DNA of 64,000 bases, taken from NCBI RefSeq assembly GCF_001864935.2, contig NZ_CP126267.1, positions 868,001 through 932,000 of the forward strand, in the 5' to 3' direction. This document shows, piece after piece, positions 8,766 through 15,976 of this stretch. Source of the stretch: Curtobacterium sp. MCBA15_012. Its GTDB lineage: Bacteria; Actinomycetota; Actinomycetes; Actinomycetales; Microbacteriaceae. The notes beneath the pieces were generated by a model. That model was not told the origin of the DNA, searched no databases, and saw only the letters and a program-made list of their open reading frames with translations. Positions within the stretch are counted from its first letter, which is position 1; each line of letters opens with the position of its first letter. Position numbers and translations under genes: made by a program.

Positions 8766-8921
8766 TCAGCTGCGGCGCGGGTCCCGTGCGGTGTCGGTGA
8801 AGAAGTCGGCGTACAGACCGGCACCGTCCTGCAGTTCGCCGTACTTCCAACGCTTGCGCATCCGACGGAACGTCTCGATGCGTACCGGGTCGATGCCCGG
8901 CTGGGACTGGTACGCGCCCAT
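8766..8921 (-). CDS. Small hypothetical protein, 51 aa
   Basis: Short basic protein starting MGAYQSQPGIDP and ending in ARDPRRS, with a helical basic middle (ETFRRMRKRWKYGELQDGAG). A good ribosome-binding site (GGGAGAG) sits before the ATG, and the codons have the third-position GC bias of real genes here. No signal peptide, membrane segment or known motif is visible. It is convergent with the importer operon and separated from it by the palindrome. Function unknown; it looks like a lineage-specific small protein. Confidence 0.6.
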   Translation of the reverse strand: MGAYQSQPGIDPVRIETFRRMRKRWKYGELQDGAGLYADFFTDTARDPRRS

Positions 8922-9081
8922 GGTTCTCTCCCTGGTTCCCTGAATCGCCCCCGAACGGGGCACCCACGGGCGACGGTACGGACCAGGGCGGGCCACGTCC
9001 GGCAAGATAGGTCGGGAAGTTACCTAGTTGCGCTTGTTGGACAAACGTTCGAGTGGTGTCCTCGCCCGCCCGTACTCTGCG

Positions 9082-9528
9082 TCAGGGGGTCGGAGCGCCG
9101 TACTCGAGCGCCTCGACCACGCGGTCGATGACCCGCACGTACTTGACCCGTTCGCGTTCCGAGAAGGAGGACAACAGCTCGTGCAGATGCTCGTTCGTGC
9201 TGTCCATCGCGGCGGCGTAGGCGCGCTGGGTCTCCGGGGTGAGCTCGATGAACCGGCTGCGCCCGTCGTCCGGGTTCGGGACGCGGCACAGGTGCCCGGC
9301 CCGCTCCAGGCGGTCGACCGTGCCGGTGACCGCCGGACTCGTCAGGCCGAGGTGCGAGACGAGGTCCTTCACGCGGACCTGGCGTTCGGCAGCCGCGGCA
9401 CGTGCGACGAACTGCAGCACGGTCAGGTCGGTGCCGGACACCGACAGCCGCTCGCGCAGGCGCCCGCGGAGCGCCCCCATCGCCGCCTCGAGTCGGGTCA
9501 GCGCGGCGGTCAGGTCGATCTCACTCAC
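9082..9528 (-). CDS. MarR-family transcriptional regulator
   Basis: Winged-helix repressor, 148 aa, the usual MarR length. The DNA-binding region (VKDLVSHLGLTSPAVTGTVDRLERAGHLC) is followed by the wing with the family signature NPDDGRSRFIELT, then the C-terminal dimerisation helices. The start is GTG at 9528 with GAGGGGG upstream; longer frames run into the divergent AraC gene. It is divergently arranged with that gene over a 121-nt intergenic region, where a -10-like TATTGT (minus strand, 9569-9564) lies. Its ligand and targets cannot be read from the sequence. Confidence 0.88.
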   Translation of the reverse strand: MSEIDLTAALTRLEAAMGALRGRLRERLSVSGTDLTVLQFVARAAAAERQVRVKDLVSHLGLTSPAVTGTVDRLERAGHLCRVPNPDDGRSRFIELTPETQRAYAAAMDSTNEHLHELLSSFSERERVKYVRVIDRVVEALEYGAPTP

Positions 9529-9649
9529 GTGGTCGCCCCCTCGGTGCGCGTCGGTCCTCGGCGACAATACGCCGCCCGTACCCCAGAAGCGTATCCAGAT
9601 AACGAGATGGACTGCGTCATGCGGACATCGCACCCGGACGGAGTGTCCC
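9529..9649. promoter_or_regulatory. MarR/AraC divergent intergenic region
   Basis: Contains TATTGT (minus strand, 9569-9564), a -10 candidate for the MarR gene, and an imperfect palindrome CGTATCCAGATAACG (9590-9604) that resembles MarR boxes. Both are weak calls. Confidence 0.3.
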
Positions 9650-10633
9650 GTGGCTGACCCCCTCATCGAGGCCTTCGGCGCCGAGGCGACCATCGCTCCC
9701 GTGCGCTTCGAGGTCGCCGGCACCCGTCCCGAGACCGCCATCCGCGACCTCGGTGGCATCTACCGGGCCGATCGGTGGTCCGCGGGGCCGACCGACGGCC
9801 GCTTCGACTACCGCTACACGGCCATCGGTGACAGCGAGGTCACCATCCGCCGCTCGCAGATGCACGGCGAGATCCGCGGCGTCGTCCCGGCGGGCGGCGA
9901 CTACGTCGTCACGTGGATCAGCGCGGGGACCGGCGAGGTCGAGCTCCGCGGGGAGCGGTGGCCGATGGAGCAGGACGTCCCGGTGCTGTTCCCGCCGGAC
10001 GAGGAGTTCTGGTTCGTCACCGCCGACTACGACCAGCGCCTCGTGCACTTCGACCGCGAGTTCATCCGGCGAGTCGCAGCGACCCGGACCGAGGTCGGCG
10101 ACCACGAGCTGCGCTTCGACGGGGTCCGGCAGCCCGACGCCACGATCGGGCAGCGGTGGCAGGGTGCGCTCACGGCGCTGTCCCGTGGTCTGCGCGTCGG
10201 GGGGTCGGAGTCGGACGCCTGGCAGGACGCCAAGGTCGCGGCCGCCGAGGTGTTCCTCGACATGTTCCCGCCGCAGGTCGACGCGCTGCCCGACGTGCTC
10301 GCCGAGCCCCGGAACGCCCGACTGCGCGCCGCGGTGGAGTACATCCACGCGCACGCCGCCGAGGACGTCTCGATCACCGACCTGTCCGCCGTGGCCGGGC
10401 TCAGTGTCCGGACCGTGCAGGAGTCGTTCCGGCGCGTGTTCGACGTGTCGCCGCTGACGTACCTGCGCCACGTCCGGCTCGACCGCGTGCACGAGGAGCT
10501 GCTCGAGGCGGGGCCGCAGACCGGTGCCGTGGGGGACGTGGCGCGGCGGTGGGGCTTCGCGCACCTCGGTCGGTTCTCGGCGTCGTACGCGGAGCGGTTC
10601 GGCGAGTACCCGAAGCAGACGCTGCGGCGCTGA
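9650..10633 (+). CDS. AraC-family transcriptional regulator
   Basis: Activator-type regulator, 327 aa. The N-terminal two thirds resemble the AraC-binding-like cupin domain of the AraC/ToxR group. The C-terminal 100 residues carry two helix-turn-helix motifs (VSITDLSAVAGLSVRTVQES, then VARRWGFAHLGRFSASYAER) with the family ending FGEYPKQTLRR. The GTG at 9650 is chosen because the cupin homology begins a few residues later; the frame is open upstream inside the antisense MarR gene. No metabolic partner is adjacent, since a gene-free repeat array follows. Confidence 0.88.
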   Translation: MADPLIEAFGAEATIAPVRFEVAGTRPETAIRDLGGIYRADRWSAGPTDGRFDYRYTAIGDSEVTIRRSQMHGEIRGVVPAGGDYVVTWISAGTGEVELRGERWPMEQDVPVLFPPDEEFWFVTADYDQRLVHFDREFIRRVAATRTEVGDHELRFDGVRQPDATIGQRWQGALTALSRGLRVGGSESDAWQDAKVAAAEVFLDMFPPQVDALPDVLAEPRNARLRAAVEYIHAHAAEDVSITDLSAVAGLSVRTVQESFRRVFDVSPLTYLRHVRLDRVHEELLEAGPQTGAVGDVARRWGFAHLGRFSASYAERFGEYPKQTLRR

Positions 10634-10671
10634 CGCGCTCGCGGGCGCGGGCGGCGCCGGCGTTCGCCGGC

Positions 10672-11470
10672 CGCGCCGCGCCGCGCCGCGCCGCGCCGCG
10701 CCGCGCCGTGGCGCGACGTGCTCGCGCACCACGGAAGGCACGTCGCGCCACGGGTTTCCGTGGTGCGAGCTGCTTCCCGTTGTGCGGAGGGCGCGCGCTC
10801 TGCGCGTCGCCTTGGCGGCCGGCGCTCCGCGCCCTGCCTGTCTGTGGCGCGCGGCGCGAGCGCCGCGCGCCGTGGCGCGACGTGCTCGCGTACCAGGGAA
10901 GGCACGTCGCACCACCGATTGCGTGGTGCGAGGTGCTTGCTGTTGTGCGGAGGGCGCGCGCTCTGCGCGTCGCCGGGATGGCCGGCGCTCCGCGCCCTGC
11001 CTGTCTGTGGCGCGGGGCGCAAGCGCCGCGCCGTGGCGCGACGTGCCCGCGCACCAGGGAAAGCACGTCGCGCCACGGGTTTCCGTGGTGCGAGCTGCTT
11101 CCGGTTGTGCGGAGGGCGCGCGCTCTGCGCGTCGCCTTGGCGGACGGCGCTCCGCGCCCTGCCTGTTTGTGGCGCGGGGCGCGAGCGCCGCGCCGTGGCG
11201 CGACGTGCTCGCGCACCGGGGAAAGCACGTCGCGCCACGGGTTTCCGTGGTGCGAGCTGCTTCCGGTTGTGCGGAGGGCGCGCGCTCTGCGCGTCGCCGG
11301 GATGGCCGGCGCTCCGCGCCCTGCCCATCTGTGGCGCGCGCCATGGCGCGCGCCGTGGCGCGCCGCGCGCCCCGCGCCCCGCGCGCCGTGGCGCGCCGTG
11401 CTCGCGCACCACGGAAGGCACGTCGCGCCACGGGATTCCGTGGTGCGAACTGCTTTCCGTTGTGCGGAGC
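10672..11470. repeat. Array of about 160-bp tandem repeats with interleaved palindromes
   Basis: After seven CCGCG pentamers (10672-10707), five units start at 10708, 10872, 11032, 11195 and 11388 (periods 164, 160, 163 and 193; the last is cut short). Each unit has stem A, GTGGCGCGACGTGC with its complement, and an interleaved stem B, CACCACGGAA with TTCCGTGGTG, whose 5' arm lies in the loop of stem A. Stem B is perfect in units 1 and 5 and mismatched in units 2-4. The rest of each unit (GTGCGGAGGGCGCGCGC and GGCGCTCCGCGCC) is also conserved. Large frames on both strands have no plausible start or protein homology and simply follow the repeat. Confidence 0.85.
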
Positions 11471-11580
11471 GGCAGGCCGGCCGGCGCCGGCCGCGCGGCG
11501 TCGGCCGGTGCCGGCCGCGCGGCGTCGGCCCGCGCGGCGTCGGCCCGCGCGGCGCCGGCCGGGGCCGGCCCGGCCGCGCC
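11471..11580. repeat. GC-only low-complexity spacer
   Basis: Short repeats of CGCGCGGCGTCGGCC and GGCCGGCGCCGGCC, almost free of A, fill the space between the 160-bp array and the lacI stop codon. Self-complementary throughout, so it may serve as that gene's 3' structure. No gene. Confidence 0.65.
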
Positions 11581-12609
11581 TCAGCGCGGGACGGGCGCCG
11601 TGGTGCTCCGCACGCGCAGGGTCGTGGGCAGGCGGACGTGGTCGCTCGTGGGCTCGCCGCGGAGCATGCCGAGCAGCATCGACACGGCACTCGCGCCGAG
11701 GTCGACCAGCGGCTGCGCGACCGTGGTCAGCGGCGGCGTGGTCGTGGAGGCCTGCGGGACGTCGTCGAACCCCACGACCGACAGGTCCTCGGGGACGCGG
11801 AGCCCGAGCGCCTCGGCGGCGTGCATGACGCCGATCGCCGAGGAGTCGTTCGCCGCGAACACCGCGGTCGGACGGTCGGCCAGGGTGAGCAGGTCGTGCG
11901 CGACCGCGGCCGAGCGCTCCTCCTGGTAGTCGCCGGCTCGGACGAGCTGCTCGTCGACGGGGATCCCGGCCGCCGCCAGGGCCGACCGGTACCCCGCCTC
12001 GCGCAGCTGCGACGATGCGAGGTCGCCGCGGCCCCTCAGGTGGGCGATCCGGGTGTGGCCGAGGCCGAGCAGGTGGTCGACGGCCTGCCGGGCGCCCGCC
12101 GCGTTGTCGGTGTCGACGGTGGCGTGTCCCTCCGGCCCGGTGTGCGGGTCGATGGCGACGACGGGGATCGACGCCCCGGAGAGCGCGACGGACGGCGTGA
12201 CCACGATCGCACCGTCGATCAGGGTGCCGGACAGACGCGAGAGCGAACGCCGCTCCCACCCCGGTCGGCTCGACCCGGTGAGCAGACCGGCGTAGGCGAG
12301 CAGCTCGTACCCGGTGCCGGTCGTCGCTGCCGAGACCCCGCGGAGGAGCTCGGTGGAGAACGGCTCGAACTCGGTCACGAGGATGCCGATCACGTTCGTC
12401 CGGGAGCTGCGCAGGCTCCGGGCGACGAGGGACGTCTCGTAGCCCAGGCGCTCGACGACCTCCTGCACGCGGACGATCGTCGCCTGGGCCACACCGTCGC
12501 GGTTGTTGATCACCTTCGAGACCGTCGGGATCGAGACCCCGGCGGCGCGCGCGACGTCCGCGATCGTGACCCGGCCCGGCCCGGGCGGGGTGTCGAGGAC
12601 GGTCTGCAT
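11581..12609 (-). CDS. LacI-family transcriptional repressor
   Basis: Repressor of 342 aa with helix-turn-helix TIADVARAAGVSIPTVSKVI, hinge (LVARSLRSSRTNVIGILV) and an effector-binding domain of the sugar-binding fold. The ATG at 12609 is preceded, exactly 6 nt away, by TACGGT on the same strand (12621-12616), so the mRNA may be leaderless. It is divergent from an importer plus GH3 glycosidase operon, and a perfect 14-bp palindrome lies between them, next to that operon's -35 box. The probable role is induction of the operon by a glucoside or xyloside. Confidence 0.92.
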   Translation of the reverse strand: MQTVLDTPPGPGRVTIADVARAAGVSIPTVSKVINNRDGVAQATIVRVQEVVERLGYETSLVARSLRSSRTNVIGILVTEFEPFSTELLRGVSAATTGTGYELLAYAGLLTGSSRPGWERRSLSRLSGTLIDGAIVVTPSVALSGASIPVVAIDPHTGPEGHATVDTDNAAGARQAVDHLLGLGHTRIAHLRGRGDLASSQLREAGYRSALAAAGIPVDEQLVRAGDYQEERSAAVAHDLLTLADRPTAVFAANDSSAIGVMHAAEALGLRVPEDLSVVGFDDVPQASTTTPPLTTVAQPLVDLGASAVSMLLGMLRGEPTSDHVRLPTTLRVRSTTAPVPR

Positions 12610-12666
12610 GTGCTCACCGTACCGCCGCAGAGGGCCGGTGACGGGGTCCGAATCACGGATAGAAAA

Positions 12667-12680
12667 CGTTATCGATAACG
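12667..12680. promoter_or_regulatory. LacI-family operator CGTTATCGATAACG
   Basis: Perfect 14-bp palindrome immediately upstream of the -35 hexamer of the third importer operon and 58 bp upstream of the divergent lacI start. Its symmetry and central CG match typical LacI/CcpA-type operators. Confidence 0.75.
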
Positions 12681-12681
12681 A

Positions 12682-12711
12682 TTGACAAGCACCGCGAGCA
12701 CCTGGCACGCT
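12682..12711 (+). promoter_or_regulatory. Promoter of third importer/GH3 operon
   Basis: A consensus TTGACA at 12682-12687 is followed after about 18 nt by a weak -10 (CACGCT, 12706-12711). The 14-bp operator abuts the -35 box, which fits repression of polymerase binding. Confidence 0.5.
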
Positions 12712-12771
12712 CTCCGCAGCGGCATTCGATGTCGCGCCTGTCAACGACGACGACACACCAGGAGTTCCACG

Positions 12772-14067
12772 ATGACGAGGAAGATCCGGGCCGCCGCAGC
12801 CATCGCGCTGATCGGGGCCACCGCACTCACCGCAGCGGGCTGTTCCGCGGGCGGCAACGCGGCAGACAGCAACGGGAAGGTCACGATGACCTTCTGGCAC
12901 AACTCGACCACGGGACCGGGCAAGGCCTTCTGGCAGGACACCGTCGCGGCGTTCGAGAAGTCCCACCCGAACGTGACGATCAAGATCCAGGCGATCCAGA
13001 ACGAGGACCTGGACGGCAAGCTGCAGACGGCGCTGAACTCCGGGTCAGCCCCGGACGTGTTCCTGCAGCGCGGCGGCGGCAAGATGGCCGCGATGGCCAA
13101 GGCCGGGCAGCTCATGGACATCTCCGGCTCGATCGGGAAGAACGCCAAGACCGAGATCAGCGCCGGTGCGTTCAAGGGCTACGAGCTCGACGGCAAGACC
13201 TACGCGATGCCCGTCGACGTCAACCCCGAGGGCATCTGGTACAGCCAGGACCTCTTCAAGCAGGCCGGCATCGAGGGCACCCCCACCACGATGGACGAGC
13301 TGAACGCCGACATCGCCAAGCTCAAGGCCGCGGGCATCCAGCCGGTCGCCGTCGGCGCGAAGGACGCCTGGCCGGCCGCGCACTGGTACTACAACTTCGC
13401 GCTCCGCGCCTGCAGCGCTTCGACGCTGAACGACACCGCCAAGGACCTGAAGTTCACCGACAGCTGCTGGAAGGCGGCCGGCGAGGACACGAAGGCGTTC
13501 TTCGACACGAAGCCGTTCAACGACGGCTTCCTCACCACGGCCGCCCAGCAGGGCGCCGGCAGCTCGGCCGGCCTCGTCGCGAACCACAAGGCTGCGATGG
13601 AGCTCATGGGTGCGTGGGACCCGGGTGTGATCTCCTCGCTCACCCCGGACGGCAAGCCGCTCGCCGACCTCGGCTTCTTCCCGTTCCCGGAGGTCTCCGG
13701 CGGCAAGGGCGCCCCGGGATCGATGATGGGTGCGGTCGACGGGTACTCGTGCTCGGCCGAGGCGCCGAAGAAGGAGTGCACGGAGTTCCTCAACTACATG
13801 ACCGAGAAGCCCGTGCAGGAGGCCTACTACAAGGCGTTCAACGCGATCCCGGCGAACGAGTCGGCGCAGTCCGTCGTCACCGAGCCCTACCTGAAGAGCG
13901 TCCTCGCCGCCTACAACAAGGCCCCGTACGTGTCGAACTACCTCGACACGCTCTACGGCCAGAACGTCGGCAACGCGCTGAACACGAGCGTCGTGAACCT
14001 GCTCGCCGGCAAGGGTGACGTGGCGGACATCGTCAAGACCGTCAACCAGGCCGCGGCGAAGGGCTGA
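12772..14067 (+). CDS. Extracellular sugar-binding lipoprotein (third ABC importer)
   Basis: Family 1 solute-binding protein, 431 aa. The signal sequence MTRKIRAAAAIALIGATAL leads to the lipobox TAAGC. The mature domain begins VTMTFWHNST and has the ALNSGSAPDVFLQRGGG segment typical of oligosaccharide binders such as those for cellobiose, xylobiose or chitobiose. The ATG follows AGGAG by 7 nt. First gene of an operon with two permeases and a GH3 glycosidase, so a short beta-linked oligosaccharide is the likely ligand (inference from context). Confidence 0.93.
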   Translation: MTRKIRAAAAIALIGATALTAAGCSAGGNAADSNGKVTMTFWHNSTTGPGKAFWQDTVAAFEKSHPNVTIKIQAIQNEDLDGKLQTALNSGSAPDVFLQRGGGKMAAMAKAGQLMDISGSIGKNAKTEISAGAFKGYELDGKTYAMPVDVNPEGIWYSQDLFKQAGIEGTPTTMDELNADIAKLKAAGIQPVAVGAKDAWPAAHWYYNFALRACSASTLNDTAKDLKFTDSCWKAAGEDTKAFFDTKPFNDGFLTTAAQQGAGSSAGLVANHKAAMELMGAWDPGVISSLTPDGKPLADLGFFPFPEVSGGKGAPGSMMGAVDGYSCSAEAPKKECTEFLNYMTEKPVQEAYYKAFNAIPANESAQSVVTEPYLKSVLAAYNKAPYVSNYLDTLYGQNVGNALNTSVVNLLAGKGDVADIVKTVNQAAAKG

Positions 14068-14075
14068 CCCGACCG

Positions 14076-15104
14076 ATGGCCACTTCAGTCGCCCCCCGTC
14101 CGTCCCGCCCCGGTGCGCGGACGGACACGGGGAAGGACCTGACCGGGGTCGACGGTACGCCGTCGGCCCCGGCCGGCCGGGGCCGCGCGAAGCCGGCCGC
14201 CGACGTCCGCAAGCGGGTCGAGATCGCCCTGCTCGCCGGACCCGCGACGATCATGTTCGTCGGGTTCGTCATCCTGCCCGTGGTGCTCGCCGCGTACTAC
14301 GGCTTCTACAAGTGGCAGGGCTACGGCACCCCCACCGACTTCGTCGGCCTGCAGAACTACACGGTGATCTTCACCGACCCGGACTTCCGGGGCGTGCTGT
14401 GGCACAACCTGTTCATCGTCATCGGCTCGCTCGTCGTGCAGGGGCCGATCGCGATCATCCTGGCGCTCCTGCTCAACCAGCGGATCCGCGGCCGGGGCCT
14501 GATCCGCGTGCTCATCTTCGTGCCGTACGTCATCTCCGAGGTGATCGTCGGCACCGGGTGGAGCCTGATGCTCCAGTCGAGCGGCGCCGTGAACGACCTG
14601 CTCCAGTCCGTCGGCCTCGGGGCGTTGCGCGCCGACTGGTTGTCGAACCCGGACATCGCGCTCTGGACGCTGCTGGCGATCATCTCGTGGAAGTACATCG
14701 GCTTCGCGGTGATCCTGTTCCTCGCCGGCCTGCAGAGCATCCCGGAGGAGCTGTTCGAGGCCGCCCAGCTCGACGGCGCCGGCTACTGGCAGATCCAGCG
14801 CCGCATCACGCTGCCGCTGCTCGGCCCGACCATCCGCATCTGGGCGTTCCTGTCCATCATCGGATCGCTCCAGCTGTTCGACCTCGTCTACATCATCTGG
14901 GGGCAGTACATCGCCTCGACCGCGGGGACCTCGACGATGGCGACGTACATGGTCGCGAACGGCCGGCTCTCCGGCAACTACGGGTACGGCAACGCCGTCG
15001 CCGTGGTGATCTTCCTCATCTCGCTGGTCGTGGCCCTCGTCTACCAGCGGTTCGTCCTGCGCCGCGACACCGCCGGCGCCCTCACCGAGAAGGCCACCCG
15101 ATGA
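14076..15104 (+). CDS. Carbohydrate ABC transporter permease (MalF-type)
   Basis: Permease of 342 aa with an N-terminal cytoplasmic tail of about 48 residues and membrane helices starting near EIALLAGPATIMFVGFVILP. The ATPase-docking loop is EAAQLDGAGYWQIQRRITLP. Its ATG is only 8 nt after the binding-protein stop, and its stop overlaps the next ATG (ATGA). Confidence 0.93.
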   Translation: MATSVAPRPSRPGARTDTGKDLTGVDGTPSAPAGRGRAKPAADVRKRVEIALLAGPATIMFVGFVILPVVLAAYYGFYKWQGYGTPTDFVGLQNYTVIFTDPDFRGVLWHNLFIVIGSLVVQGPIAIILALLLNQRIRGRGLIRVLIFVPYVISEVIVGTGWSLMLQSSGAVNDLLQSVGLGALRADWLSNPDIALWTLLAIISWKYIGFAVILFLAGLQSIPEELFEAAQLDGAGYWQIQRRITLPLLGPTIRIWAFLSIIGSLQLFDLVYIIWGQYIASTAGTSTMATYMVANGRLSGNYGYGNAVAVVIFLISLVVALVYQRFVLRRDTAGALTEKATR

Positions 15105-15976
15105 CCGCCACCGCCTCCCTCGTCGCACCGCGCCGCCGTCCGCGCGACTCCGGGCCCGTCGGGCGCGAGCGCAACCTCGGCACGTACTTCATCGCGCTGC
15201 TGTTCATCGCGGTGTGCATCGGTCCGGTCGCGTACATCGTGCTCGGTGGGTTCCGGACCAACGCGCAGATCACGGCGAGCCCGGCCGGTCTGCCCGCACC
15301 GTGGAACGTCGGCAACTACCTCGACGTCCTGTCGAGCGGCGTCTTCTGGCAGCAGCTCGGCAACTCGGTGGTGGCGGGCGTCACGACGACCGTCGGCGTC
15401 GTCGTGCTCGGGCTCATGGTGAGCTTCGTCCTCGCCCGCTACCGCTTCCGCGGCAGCGGAGCGCTCTACGCGCTCTTCGCCGCGGGACTCATGTTCCCGA
15501 TCACGGTCGCGATCACGCCGCTGTACCTGCTCGTCAAGGACCTCGGTCTGACGAACAACCTGGCCGGGGTGATCCTGCCGCAGATCGCGTTCGCGCTGCC
15601 GACGACGGTGATCATCCTCGTGCCGTTCCTCAAGGCGATCCCCGACGAGCTCGAGGAGGCGGCCGCCATCGACGGTGCCAGCCGGCTCGGGTTCTTCTTC
15701 CGCATGGTCGTCCCGCTGTCGCTGCCCGGTGTCGTCACGGTCGGCATCCTGGCCTTCATCGGGAGCTGGAACAGCTACCTGCTGCCGCTGTTCATCCTCA
15801 ACGACTCGTCGGCGTACACGCTGCCCCTCGGCGTGCAGGCGTTCTCGTCCCAGTACTCGGTCGACACCGCCCGCGTGCTCGCGTTCACGTCGCTGTCGAT
15901 GATCCCCGCGCTCGTCTTCTTCGCGGTGTTCCAGCGCCGCATCGTGGGCGGCCTGACCGGGGCGGTGAAGGGGTGA
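15101..15976 (+). CDS. Carbohydrate ABC transporter permease (MalG-type)
   Basis: Second permease of the third importer, 291 aa. The first helix is near residues 28-50; the EAA loop reads EAAAIDGASRLGFFFRMVVP and the C terminus is GLTGAVKG. It overlaps its neighbours by 4 nt on both sides (ATGA upstream, GTGA downstream), so permeases and glycosidase are translationally coupled. Confidence 0.93.
   Translation: MTATASLVAPRRRPRDSGPVGRERNLGTYFIALLFIAVCIGPVAYIVLGGFRTNAQITASPAGLPAPWNVGNYLDVLSSGVFWQQLGNSVVAGVTTTVGVVVLGLMVSFVLARYRFRGSGALYALFAAGLMFPITVAITPLYLLVKDLGLTNNLAGVILPQIAFALPTTVIILVPFLKAIPDELEEAAAIDGASRLGFFFRMVVPLSLPGVVTVGILAFIGSWNSYLLPLFILNDSSAYTLPLGVQAFSSQYSVDTARVLAFTSLSMIPALVFFAVFQRRIVGGLTGAVKG

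Noticed and set aside
10672..11470. Integron attC-like or CRISPR array
   Set aside because: Period of about 160 bp with nearly identical content between palindromes; no cassettes, integrase or cas gene.
10027..11690. Several 400-900 codon frames on both strands of the 160-bp repeat array
   Set aside because: Periodic translations such as HRQAGRGAP and RRARALRVA follow the repeat unit; no start with a ribosome-binding site and no unrelated homologous sequence.
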